A stretch of 64,000 nucleotides of DNA from Fasciola hepatica (lineage: Eukaryota > Platyhelminthes > Trematoda > Plagiorchiida > Fasciolidae): positions 3,968,001 through 4,032,000 of the forward strand of contig CANUEZ040000191.1 in the NCBI GenBank assembly GCA_948099385.1, in the 5' to 3' direction. The translations under genes and the position numbers were made by a program. The notes below the pieces were generated by a model. That model did no database searches, was not told the origin of the DNA, and saw nothing but the letters and a program-made list of their open reading frames with translations. Shown here piece after piece: positions 40,401-53,218 of the stretch. Each line of letters opens with the position of its first letter. Positions within the stretch are counted from its first letter, which is position 1.

Positions 40401-43400
40401 GCTATATCATGTATTGTATATGTTGAACAATGCGTTGAGACCCATATCGGATAGCCTTGTGGTTTGGGTGTTCGACTGACATTCGTTCACCCCAACCCTT
40501 GTTCGTGTCTCCGAGTGGGCTCTGTCCATGTGCAATGCTCATGATTCCCTTAGCGGATCAAACAGCTGCACAGTGCTTCCATCATTTTCAATGGTCAGTT
40601 CAGTGTTCAAGCTGCATGGAGAATCATATTATACAAATCTACTCTGCTACTGCTCTATTGCATGGTATGAGCAATCTGTGTGGGGATTGTTCATAAGGGA
40701 ATGCCTTGGTTTTACTTGGGCCCATAAATAGAGAAGTGATGGAACATAGGATTGGATCGGTGTGCGAGAATTTGGTTGTTACCGTTCAGAGCGAAAGCGA
40801 AAGCCGAAGCCAATTTGGGGATTGTGTTATATCATGTATTGTATATGTTGAACAAAGCGTTCAGACCCATATCGGATAGCCTTGTGGTTTGGGTGTTCGA
40901 CTGACATTCGTACACCCCAAACCTTGTTCGTGTCCCCGTGTGGGCTCGGTCCATGTGCAATGCTCATGATTCCCTTAGCGGATCAAACAGCTGCACAGTG
41001 ATTCCATAATTTTCAATGGTCACTTCAGTGTTCAAGCGGCATGGAGAATCATATTATACAAATCTACTCTGCTACTGCTCTATTGCATTGTATGAGCAAT
41101 CTGTGTGGGGATTGTTCATAAGGGAATTCCTTGGTTTTACTTGGGCCCATAAATAGAGAAGTGATGGAACATAGGATTGGATCGGTGTGCGAGAATTTGG
41201 TTGTTACCGTTCAAAGCGAAAGCGAAAGCCGAAGCCAATTTGAGGATTGTGCTATATCATGTATTGTATATGTTGAACAAAGCGTTCAGACCCATATCGG
41301 ATAGCCTTGTGGTTTGGGTGTTCGGATGACATTCGTTCACACCAAACCTTGTTCGTGTCCCTGTGTGGGCTCTGTCCATGTGCAATGCTCATGATTCCCT
41401 TAGCGGATCAAACAGCTGTACAGTGCTTCCATCATTTTCAATGGTCAGTTCAGTGTTCAAGCTGCATGGAGAATCATATTTTACAAATCTACTCTGCTAC
41501 TGCTCTATTGCATTGTATGAGCAATCTGTGTGGGGATTATTCATAAGGGAATGCCTTGGTTTTTCTTAGGCCCATAAATAGACAAGTGACGGAACGTAGG
41601 ATTGGATCGGAGTTCGAGAATTTGGTTGTTACCGTTCAAAGCGAAAGCGAAAGCCGAATCCAATTTGGGGATTGTGCTATATCATGTATTGTATATGTTG
41701 AACAAAGCGTTCAGACCCATATCGGATAGCCTTGTGGTTTGGGTGTTCGACTGACATTCGTTCACACCAAACCTTGTTCGTGTCCCTGTGTGGGCTCTGT
41801 CCATGTGCAATGCTCATGATTCCCTTAGCGGATCAAACAGCTGTACAGTGCTTCCATCATTTTCAATGGTCAGTTCAGTGTTCAAGCTGCATGGAGAATC
41901 ATATTATACAAATCTACTCTGCTACTGCTCTATTGCATTGTATGAGCAATCTGTGTGGGGATTATTCATAAGGGAATGCCTTGGTTTTACTTAGGCCCAT
42001 AAATAGACAAGTGACGGAACATAGGATTGGATCGGTGTGCGAGAATTTGGTTGTTACCGTTCAAAGCGAAAGCGAAAGCCGAAGCCAATTTGGGGATTGT
42101 GCTATATCATGTATTGTATATGTTGAACAAAGCGTTCAGACCCATATCGGATAGCCTTGTGGTTTGGGTGTTCGACTGACATTCGTTCACCCCAACCCGT
42201 ATTCGTGTCCTCGTGTGGGCTCTGTCCATGTGCAATGCTCATGATTCCCTTAGCGGATCAAAAAGCTGCACATTGCTTCCATAATTTTCAATGGTCACTT
42301 CAGTGTTCAAGCTGCATGGAGAATCATATTATACAAATCTACACTGCTACTGCTCTATTGCATTGTATGAGCAATCTGTGTGGGGATTGTTCATAAGGGA
42401 ATGCCTTGGGTTTACTTAGGCCCATAAATAGAGAAGTGATGGAACATAGGATTGGATCGGTGTGCGAGAATTTGGTTGTTACCGTTCAAAGCGAAAGCGA
42501 AAGCCGAAGCCAATTTGGGGATTGTGCTATATCATGTATTGTATATGTTGAACAAAGCGTTCAGACCCATATCGGATAGCCTTGTGGTTTGGGTGTTCGA
42601 CTGACAATCGTTCACCCCAACCCTTGTTCGTGTCTCCGTGTGGGCTCTGTCCATGTGCAATGCTCATGATTCCCTTAGCGGATCAATCAGCTGCACAGCG
42701 CTTCCATAATTTTCAATGGTCAGTTCATTGTTCAAGTTGCATGGAGAATCATATTATACAAATCTACTCTGCTACTGCTCTATTGCATTGTATGAGTAAT
42801 CTGTGTGGGGATTATTCATAAGGGAATGCCTTGGTTTTTCTTAGGCCCATAAATAGAGAAGTGATGGAACATAGGATTGGATCGGTGTGCGAGAATTTGG
42901 TTGTTACCGTTCAAAGCGAAAGCGAAAGCCGAAGCCAATTTGGGGATTGTGCTATATCATGTATTGTATATGTTGAACAAAGCGTTGAGACCCATATCGG
43001 ATAGCCTTGTGGTTTGGGTGTTCGACTGACATTCGTTCACCCCAACCCGTATTCGTGTCCCCGTGTGGGCTCTGTCCATGTGCAATGCTCATGATTCCCT
43101 TAGCGGATCAAACAGCTGTACAGTGCTTCCATCATTTTCAATGGTCAGTTCAGTGTTCAAGCTGCATGGAGAATCATATTATACAAATCTACTCTGCTAC
43201 TGCTCTATTGCATTGTATGAGCAATCTGTGTGGGGATTGTTCATAAGGGAATGCCTTGGTTTTACTTAGGCCCATAAATAGAGAAGTGATGGAACATAGG
43301 ATTGGATCGGTGTGCGAGAATTTGGTTGTTACCGTTCAAAGCGAAAGCGAAAGCCGAAGCCAATTTGGGGATTGTGCTATATCATGTATTGTATATGTTG

Positions 43401-46400
43401 AACAAAGCGTTCAGACCCATATCGGATAGCCTTGTGGTTTGGGTGTTCGACTGACATTCGTTCACCCCAACCCTTGTTCGTGTCCCCGTGTGGGCTCTGT
43501 CCATGTGCAATGCTCATGATTCCCTTAGCGGATCAATCAGCTGTACAGTGCTTCCATCATTTTCAATGGTCAGTTCAGTGTTCAAGCTGCATGGAGAATC
43601 ATATTATACAAATCTACACTGCTACTGCTCTATTGCATTGTATGAGCAATCTGTGTGGGTATTGTTCATAAGGGAATGCCTTGGTTTTACTTAGGCCCAT
43701 AAATAGAGAAGTGATGGAACATAGGATTGGATCGATGTGCGAGAATTTGGTTGTTACCGTTCAAAGCGAAAGCGAAAGCCGAAGCCAATTTGGGGATTGT
43801 GCTGTATCATGTATTGTATATGTTGAACAATTCTTTCACACCCATATCGGATAGCCTTGTGGTTTGGGTGTTCGACTGACTTTCGTTCACCCCAACCCTT
43901 GTTCGTGTCCCCGTGTGAGCTCTGTCCATGTGCAATGCTCATGATTCCCTTAGCGGATCAAACAGCTGTACAGTGCTTCCATCATTTTTGATGGTCAGTT
44001 CAGTGTTCAAGCTGCATGGAGAATCATATTATACAAATCTACTCTGCTACTGCTCTATTGCATTGTATGAGCAATCTGTGTGGGGATTGTTCATAAGGGA
44101 ATGCCTTGGTTTTACTTAGGCCCATAAATAGAGAAGTGATGGAACATAGGATTGGATCGGTGTGCGAGAATTTGGTTGTTACCGTTCAAAGCGAAAGCGA
44201 AAGCCGAAGCCAATTTGGGGATTGTGCTATATCATGTATTGTATATGTTGAACAAAGCGTTCAGACCCATATCGGATAGCCTTGTGGTTTGGGTGTTCGA
44301 CTGACAATCGTTCACCCCAACCCTTGTTCGTGTCTCCGTGTGGGCTCTGTCCATGTGCAATGCTCATGATTCCCTTAGCGGATCAATCAGCTGAACAGCG
44401 CATCCATCGTTTTCAATGGTCAGTTCAGCGTTCAAGCTGCATGGAGAATCATATTATACAAATCTACTCTGCTACTGCTCTATTGCATTGTATTAATAAT
44501 CTGTGTGGGGATTGTTCATAAGGGAATGCCTTGGTTTTACTTCGGCCCATAAATAGACAAGTGATGGAACATAGGATTGGATCGGTGTGCGAGAATTTGG
44601 TTGTTACCGTTCAAAGCGAAAGCGAAAGCGAAAGCCGAAGCGAATTTGGGGATTGTGCTATATCATGTATTGTATATGTTGAACAAAGCGTTCAGACCCA
44701 TATCGGATAGCCTTGTGGTTTGGGTGTTCGACTGACATTCGTTCACCCCAACCCTTGTTCGTGTCCCCGTGTGGGCTCTGTCCATGTGCAATGCTCATGA
44801 TTCCCTTAGCGGATCAAACAGCTGCACATTGCTTCCATAATTTTCAATGGTCAGTTCAGTGTTCAAGCTGCATGGAGAATCATATTATACAAATCTACTC
44901 TGCTACTGCTCTATTGCATTGTATTAATAATCTGTGTGGGGATTGTTCATAAGGGAATGCCTTGGTTTTACTTCGGCCCATAAATAGACAAGTGATGGAA
45001 CATAGGATTGGATCGGTGTGCGAGAATTTGGTTGTTACCGTTCAAAGCGAAAGCGAAAGCCGAAGCGAATTTGGGGATTGTGCTATATCATGTATTGTAT
45101 ATGTTGAACAAAGCGTTCAGACCCATATCGGATAGCCTTGTGGTTTGGGTGTTCGACTGACATTCGTTCACCCCAACCCTTGTTCGTGTCCCCGTGTGGG
45201 CTCTGTCCATGTGCAATGCTCATGATTCCCTTAGCGGATCAAACAGCTGTACAGTGCTTCCATAATTTTCAATAGTCAGTTCAGTGTTCAAGCTGCATGG
45301 AGAATCATATTATACAAATCTACTCTGCTACTGCTCTATTGCATTGTATGAGTAATCTGTGTGGGGATTGTTCATAAGGGAATGCCTTGGTTTTACTTAG
45401 GCCCATAAATAGAGAAGTGATGGAACATAGGATTGGATCGATGTGCGGGAATTTGGTTGTTACCGTTCAAAGCGAAAGCGAAAGCCGAAGCCAATTTGGG
45501 GATTGTGCTATATCATGTATTGTATATGTTGAACAAAGCGTTCAGACGCATATCGGATAGCCTTGTGGTTTGGGTGTTCGACTGACATTCGTTCACCCCA
45601 ACCCTTGTTCGTGTCCCCGTGTGGACTCTGTCCATGTGCAATGCTCATGATTCCCTTAGCGGATCAAACAGCTGTACAGTGCTTCCATCATTTTCAATGG
45701 TCAGTTCAGTGTTCAAGCTGCATGGAGAATCATATTATACAAATCTACTCTGCTACTGCTCTATTGCATTGTATGAGCAATCTGTGTGGGGATTGTTCAT
45801 AAGGGAATGCCTTGGTTTTACTTAGGCCCATAAATAGAGAAGTGATGGAACATAGGATTGGATCGATGTGCGAGAATTTGGTTGTTACCGTTCAAAGCGA
45901 AAGCGAAAGCCGAAGCGTATTTGGGGATTGTGCCATATCATGTATTGTATATGTTGAACAAAGCGTTCAGACCCATATCGGATAGCCTTGTGGTTTGGGT
46001 GTTCGACTGACAATCGTTCACCCCAACCCTTGTTCGTGTCCCCTTGTGGGCTCTGTCCATGTGCAATGCTCATGATTCCCTTAGCGGATCAAACAGCTGT
46101 ACAGTGCTTCCATCATTTTCAATGGTCAGTTCAGTGTTCAAGCTGCATGGAGAATCATATTATACAAATCTACTCTGCTACTGCTCTATTGCATTGTATG
46201 AGCAATCTGTGTGGGGATTATTCATAAGGGAATGCCTTGGTTTTTCTTAGGCCCATAAATAGACAAGTGACGGAACATAGGATTGGATCGGTGTGCGAGA
46301 ATTTGGTTGTTACCGTTCAAAGCGAAAGCGAAAGCGAAAGCCGAAGCCAATTTGGGGATTGTGCTATATCATGTATTGTATATGTTGAACAAAGCGTTCA

Positions 46401-48118
46401 GACCCATATCGGATAGCCTTGTGGTTTTGGTGTTCGACTGACATTCGTTCACCCCAACCCTTGTTCGTGTCCCCGTGTGGGCTCTGTCCATGTGCAATGC
46501 TCATGATTCCCTTAGCGGATCAAACAGCTGCACATTGCTTCCATAATTTTCAATGGTCAGTTCAGTGTTCAAGCTGCATGGAGAATCATATTATACAAAT
46601 CTACTCTGCTGCTGCTCCGTTGCATTGTATTAATAATCTGTGTGGGGATTGTTCATAAGGGAATGCCTTGGTTTTACTTAGGCCCATAAATAGAGAAGTG
46701 ATGGAACATAGGATTGGATCGGTGTGCGAGAATTTGGTTGTTACCGTTCAAAGCGAAAGCGAAAGCCGAAGCCAATTTGGGGATTGTGCTATATCATGTA
46801 TTGTATATGTTGAACAAAGCGTTCAGACCCATATCGGATAGCCTTGCGGTTGGGGTGTTCGACTGACAATCGTTCACCCCAACCCTTGTTCGTGTCCCCT
46901 TGTGGGCTCTGTCCATGTGCAATGCTCATGATTCCCTTAGCGGATCAAACAGCTGTACAGTGCTTCCATAATTTTCAATGGTCAGTTCAGTGTTCAAGCT
47001 GCATGGAGAATCATATTATACAAATCTACTCTGCTACTGCTCTATTGCATTGTATGAGCAATCTGTGTGGGGATTGTTCATAAGGGAATGCCTTGGTTTT
47101 ACTTAGGCCCATAAATAGAGAAGTGATGGAACATAGGATTGGATCGGTGTGCGAGAATTTCGTTGTTATCTTTCAAAGCGAAAGCGAAAGCCGAAGCCAA
47201 TTTGGGGATTGTGCTATATCATGTATTGTATATGTTGAACAAAGCGTTCAGACCCATATCGGATAGCCTTGTGGTTTGGGTGTTCGACTGACATTCGTTC
47301 ACCCCAACCCTTGTTCGTGTCCCCGTGTGGGCTCTGTCCATGTGCAATGCTCATGATTCCCTTAGCGGATCAAACAGCTGTACAGTGCTTCCATCATTTT
47401 CAATAGTCAGTTCAGTGTTCAAGCTGCATGGAGAATAATATTACACAAATCTACTCTGCTACTGCTCTATTGCATTGTATGAGCAATCTGTGTGGGGATT
47501 GTTCATAAGGGAATGCCTTGGTTTTACTTAGGCCCAAAAATAGAGAAGTGATGGAACATAGGATTGGATCGATGTGCGAGAATTTGGTTGTTACCGTTCA
47601 AAGCGAAAGCGAAAGCCGAAGCCAATTTGGGGATTGTGCTATATCATGTATTGTATATGTTGAACAAAGCGTTCAGACCCATATCGGATAGCCTTGCGGT
47701 TGGGGTGTTCGACTGACATTCGTTCACCCCAACCCTTGTTCGTGTCCCCGTGTGGGCTCTGTCCATGTGCAATGCTCATGATTCCCTTAGCGGATCAAAC
47801 AGCTGTACAGTGCTTCCATCATTTTCAATGGTCACTTCAGTGTTCAAGCTGCATGGAGAATCATATTATACAAATCTACTCTGCTACTGCTCTATTGCAT
47901 TGTATGAGCAATCTGTGTGGGGATTGTTCATAAGGGAATGCCTTGGTTTTACTTAGGCCCATAAATAGAGAAGTGATGGAACATAGGATTGGATCGATGT
48001 GCGAGAATTTGGTTGTTACCGTTCAAAGCGAAAGCGAAAGCCGAAGCCAATTTGGGGATTGTGCTATATCATGTATTGTATACGTTGAACAAAGCGTTGA
48101 GACCCATATCGGATAGCC
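34459..48118 (+). repeat. Segment B: second copy of the large-scale duplicated block (32 monomers)
   Basis: The copy is collinear with segment A but 11 monomers shorter. The offset to A changes in steps: 18335/18329 bp for monomers 34459-36602, 15354 for 37033 and 37458, 15779 for 38314, 16210 for 39601-41732, and a constant 13660 for 43432-47694. Each step is a whole number of monomers, give or take hexamer units, as expected from unequal exchange in register. 37889 is an extra near-copy of 37458 (with TTCTACTGAC and CAATCC). The alternating HOR is cut to monomers 42157, 42582 and the hybrid 43007. Confidence 0.85.
42157..43431 (+). repeat. Contracted counterpart of the alternating HOR, ending in a hybrid monomer
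   Basis: 42157 is a type b monomer and 42582 a type a monomer of the 25947-29771 HOR. Monomer 43007 begins as type b (CAACCCGTATTCG at 43042) but changes to GTCCCCGTG, CTGTACAGTGC and CATCAT, as in ordinary monomers. It therefore looks like a deletion or conversion join that removed about six monomers relative to segment A. Confidence 0.75.
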
Positions 48119-50668
48119 TTGTGGTTTGGGTGTTCGACTGACATTCGTTCACCCCAACCCTTGTTCGTGTCCCCGTGTGGGCTCTGTCCATGTGCAATGC
48201 TCATGATTCCCTTAGCGGATCAAACAGCTGTACAGTGCTTCCATCATTTTCAATGGTCAGTTCAGTGTTCAAGCTGCACGGAGAATCATATTATACAAAT
48301 CTACTGTGCTACTGCTCTATTGCATTGTATGAGCAATCTGTGTGGGGATTGTTCATAAGGGAATGCCTTGGTTTTACTTAGGCCCATAAATAGAGAAGTG
48401 ATGGAACATAGGATTGGATCGGTGTGCGAGAATTTGGTTGTTACCGTTCAAAGCGAAAGCGAAAGCCGAAGCCAATTTGGGGATTGTGCTATATCATGTA
48501 TTGTATATGTTGAACAAAGCGTTGAGACCCATATCGGATAGCCTTGTGGTTTGGGTGTTCGACTGACAATCGTTCACCCCAACCCTTGTTCGTGTCCCTG
48601 TGTGGGCTCTGTCCATGTGCAATGCTCATGATTCCCTTAGCGGATCAAACAGCTGTACAGTGCTTCCATCATTTTCAATGGTCAGTTCAGTGTTCAAGCT
48701 GCATGGAGAATCATATTATACAAATCTACTCTGCTACTGCTCTATTGCATTGTATGAGCAATCTGTGTGGGGATTGTTCATAAGGGAATGCCTTGGTTTT
48801 ACATAGGCCCATAAATAGAGAAGTGATGGAACATAGGATTGGATCGGTGTGCGAGATATTGGTTGTTACCGTTCAAAGCGAAAGCGAAAGCCGAAGCCAA
48901 TTTGGGGATTGTGCTATATCATGTATTGTATAAGTTGAACAATGCGTTTAGACCCATATCGGATAGCCTTGTGGTTTGGGTGTTCGACTGACAATCGTTC
49001 ACCCCAACCCTTGTTCGTGTCACCGTGTGGGCTCTGTCCATGTGCAATGCTCATGATTCCCTTAGCGGATCAAACAGCTGTACAGTGCTTCCATCATTTT
49101 CAATGGTCAGTTCAGTGTTCAAGCTACATGGAGAATCATATTATACAAATCTACTCTGCTACTGCTCTATTGCATTGTATGAGCAATCTGTGTGGGGATT
49201 GTTCATAAGGGAATGCCTTGGTTTTACTTCGGCCCATAAATAGAGAAGTGATGGAACATAGGATTGGATCGGTGTGCGAGAATTTGGTTGTTACCGTTCA
49301 AAGCGAATGCGAAAGCCGAAGCCAATTTGGGGATTGTGCCATATCATGTATTGTATATGTTGAACAAAGCGTTCAGACCCATATCGGATAGCCTTGTGGT
49401 TTGGGTGTTCGACTGACATTCGTTCACCCCAACCCTTGTTCGTGTCCCCGTGTGGGCTCTGTCCATTTGCAATGTTCATGATTCCCTTAGCGGATCAAAC
49501 AGCTACACAGTGCTTCCATCATTTTCCATGGTCAGTTCAGTGTTCAAGCTGCATGGAGAATCATATTATACAAATCTACTCTGCTACTGCTCTATTGCAT
49601 TGTATGAGCAATCTGTGTGGGGATTGTTCATAAGGGAATGCCTTGGTTTTACTTAGGCCCATAAATAGAGAAGTGATGGAACATAGGATTGGATCGGTGT
49701 GCGAGAATTTGGTTGTTACCGTTCAAAGCCAAAGCGAAAGCCGAATCCAATTTGGGGATTGTGCTATATCATGTATTGTATATGTTGAACAAAGCGTTCA
49801 GACCCATATCGGATAGCCTTGTGGTTTGGGTGTTCGACTGACATTCGTTCACCCCAACCCTTGTTCGTGTCTCCCAGTGGGCTCTGTCCATGTGCAATGC
49901 TCATAATTCCCTTAGCGGATCAAACAGCTGTACAGTGCTTCCATCATTTTCAATGGTCAGTTCAGTGTTCAAGCTGCATGGAGAATCATATTATACAAAT
50001 CTACACTGCTACTGCTCTATTGCATTGTATGAGCAATCTGTGTGGGGATTGTTCATAAGGGAATGCCTTGGTTTTACTTGGGCCCATAAATAGAGAAGTG
50101 ATGGAACATAGGATTGGATCGGTGTGCGAGAATTTGGTTGTTACCGTTCAAAGCGAAAGCGAAAGCCGAAGCCAATTTGGGGATTGTGCTATATCATGTA
50201 TTGTATATGTTGAACAAAGCGTTCAGACCCATATCGGATAGCCTTGTGGTTTGGGTGTTCGACTGACAATCGTTCACCCCAACCCTTGTTCGTGTCCCTG
50301 TGTGGGCTCTGTCCATGTGCAATGCTCATGATTCCCTTAGCGGATCAAACAGCTGCACAGTGCTTCCATCATTTTCAATAGTCAGTTCAGTGTTCAAGCT
50401 GCATGGAGAATCATATTATACAAATCTACTCTGCTACTGCTCTATTGCATTGTATGAGCAATCTGTGTGGGGATTGTTCATAAGGGAATGCCTTGGTTTT
50501 ACTTAGGCCCATAAATAGAGAAGTGATGGAACATAGGATTGGTCCGGTGTGCGAGAATTTGGTTGTTACCGTTCAAAGCGAAAGCGAAAGCCGAAGCGAA
50601 TTTGGGGATTGTGCTATATCATGTATTGTATATGTTGAACAAAGCGTTCAGACCCATATCGGATAGCC
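48119..50668 (+). repeat. Mixed monomers between segment B and the trimer HOR (6 copies)
   Basis: These are six 425-bp monomers without a clear super-period. Individual marks are GTATACGTTGAAC just before 48119, CTACTGTGCTACTG in 48119, GAGATATTGG at the end of 48544, TATAAGTTGAAC before 48969, TCCATTTGCAATGTTC in 49394, and TCTCCCAGTGG with TCTACACTGC in 49819. The TCTCCCAG mark otherwise occurs only in 23391 and 39601. Confidence 0.8.
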
Positions 50669-53218
50669 TTGCGGTTGGGGTGTTCGACTGACAATCGTTC
50701 ACCCCAACCCTTGTTCGTGTCCCCTTGTGGGCTCTGTCCATGTGCAATGCTCATGATTCCCTTAGCGGATCAAACAGCTGTACAGTGCTTCCATCATTTT
50801 CAATGGTCAGTTCAGTGTTCAAGCTGCATGGAGAATCATATTATACAAATCTACACTGCTACTGCTCTATTGCATTGTATGAGCAATCTGTGTGGGGATT
50901 GTTCATAAGGGAATGCCTTGGTTTTACTTGGGCCCATAAATAGAGAAGTGATGGAACATAGGATTGGATCGGTGTGCGAGAATTTGGTTGTTACAGTTCA
51001 AAGCGAAAGCGAAAGCCGAAGCCAATTTGGGGATTGTGCTATATCATGTATTGTATATGTTGAACAAAGCGTTCAGACCCATATCGGATAGCCTTGTGGT
51101 TTGGGTGTTCGACTGACAATCGTTCACCCCAACCCTTGTTCGTGTCCCTGTGTGGGCTCTGTCCATGTGCAATGCTCATGATTCCCTTAGCGGATCAAAC
51201 AGCTGTACAGTGCTTCCATCATTTTCAATGGTCAGTTCAGTGTTCAAGCTGCATGGAGAATCATATTATACAAATCTACTCTGCTACTGCTCTATTGCAT
51301 TGTATGAGCAATCTGTGTGGGGATTGTTCATAAGGGAATGCCTTGGTTTTACTCAGGCCCATAAATAGAGAAGTGATGGAACATAGGATTGGATCGGTGT
51401 GCGAGAATTTCGTTGTCACCGTTCAGAGCGAAAGCGAAAGCCGAATCCAATTTGGGGATTGTGCTATATCATGTATTGTATATGTTGAACAAAGCGTTCA
51501 GACCCATATCGGATAGCCTTGTGGTTTGGGTGTTCGACTGACATTCGTTCACCCCAACCCTTGTTCGTGTCCCCGTGTGGGCTCCGTCCATGTGCAATGC
51601 TCATGATTCCCTTAGCGGATCAAACAGCTGTGCAGTGCTTCCATAATTTTCAATGGTCAGTTCAGTGTTCAAGCTGCATGGAGAATCATATTATACAAAT
51701 CTACTCTGCTACTGCTCTATTGCATTGTATGAGCAATCTGTGTGGGGATTGTTCATAAGGGAATGCCTTGGTTTTACTTGGGCCCATAAATAGAGAAGTG
51801 ATGGAACATAGGATTGGATCGGTGTGCGAGAATTTGGTTGTTACCGTTCAGAGCGAAAGCGAAAGCCGAAGCGAATTTGGGGATTGTGCTATATCATGTA
51901 TTGTATATGTTGAGCAAAGCGTTCAGACCCATATCGGATAGCCTTGTGGTTTGGGTGTTCGACTGACAATCGTTCACCCCAACCCTTGTTCGTGTCCCCT
52001 TGTGGGCTCTGTCCATGTGCAATGCTCATGATTCCCTTAGCGGATCAAACAGCTGTACAGTGCTTCCATCATTTTCAATGGTCACTTCAGTGTTCAAGCT
52101 GCATGGAGAATCATATTATACAAATCTACTCTGCTACTGCTCTATTGCATTGTATGAGCAATCTGTGTGGGGATTGTTCATAAGGGAATGCCTTGGTTTT
52201 ACTTGGGCCCATAAATAGAGAAGTGATGGAACATAGGATTGGATCGGTGTGCGAGAATTTGGTTGTTACCGTTCAAAGCGAAAGCGAAAGCCGAAGCCAA
52301 TTTGGGGATTGTGCTATATCATGTATTGTATATGTTGAACAAAGCGTTCAGACCCATATCGGATAGCCTTGTGGTTTGGGTGTTCGACTGACAATCGTTC
52401 ACCCCAACCCTTGTTCGTGTCCCTGTGTGGGCTCTGTCCATGTGCAATGCTCATGATTCCCTTTGCGGATCAAACAGCTGTACAGTGCTTCCATCATTTT
52501 CAATGGTCAGTTCAGTGTTCAAGCTGCATGGAGAATCATATTATACAAATCTACTCTGCTACTGCTCTATTGCATTGTATGAGCAATCTGTGTGGGGATT
52601 GTTCATAAGGGAATGCCTCGGTTTTACTCAGGCCCATAAATAGAGAAGTGATGGAACATAGGATTGGATCGGTGTGCGAGAATTTCGTTGTTACCGTTCA
52701 GAGCGAAAGCGAAAGCCGAATCCAATTTGGGGATTGTGCTATATCATGTATTGTATATGTTGAACAAAGCGTTCAGACCCATATCGGATAGCCTTGTGGT
52801 TTGGGTGTTCGACTGACATTCGTTCACCCCAACCCTTGTTCGTGTCCCCGTGTGGGCTCCGTCCATGTGCAATGCTCATGATTCCCTTAGCGGATCAAAC
52901 AGCTGTGCAGTGCTTCCATAATTTTCAATGGTCAGTTCAGTGTTCAAGCTGCATGGAGAATCATATTATACAAATCTACTCTGCTACTGCTCTATTGCAT
53001 TGTATGAGCAATCTGTGTGGGGATTGTTCATAAGGGAATGCCTTGGTTTTACTTGGGCCCATAAATAGAGAAGTGATGGAACATAGGATTGGATCGGTGT
53101 GCGAGAATTTGGTTGTTACCGTTCAGAACGAAAGCGAAAGCCGAAGCGAATTTGGGGATTGTGCTATATCATGTATTGTATATGTTGAGCAAAGCGTTCA
53201 GACCCATATCGGATAGCC
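50669..53218 (+). repeat. Trimer HOR, 2 x 1275 bp
   Basis: The units are 50669-51943 and 51944-53218. Order in each: monomer with GTCCCCTTGTGGG and TTGGGCCC; monomer with GTCCCTGTG, ACTCAGGCCC and then TTCGTTGT and a GTTCAGAGC hexamer border; monomer with GGGCTCCGTCC, CTGTGCAG, CATAAT and TTGGGCCC. Each third monomer is followed by TTGAGCAAAGCG. The copies differ at scattered sites, such as GTTGTCACC at 51414 against GTTGTTACC at 52689, and CCTTTGCGG at 52460. Confidence 0.9.

Noticed and set aside
16124..48118. Segment A/B duplication as an assembly artefact
   Set aside because: The copies differ by many point variants and by whole-monomer gains and losses, so it is not a simple duplicated contig. 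Not fully excluded without spanning reads.
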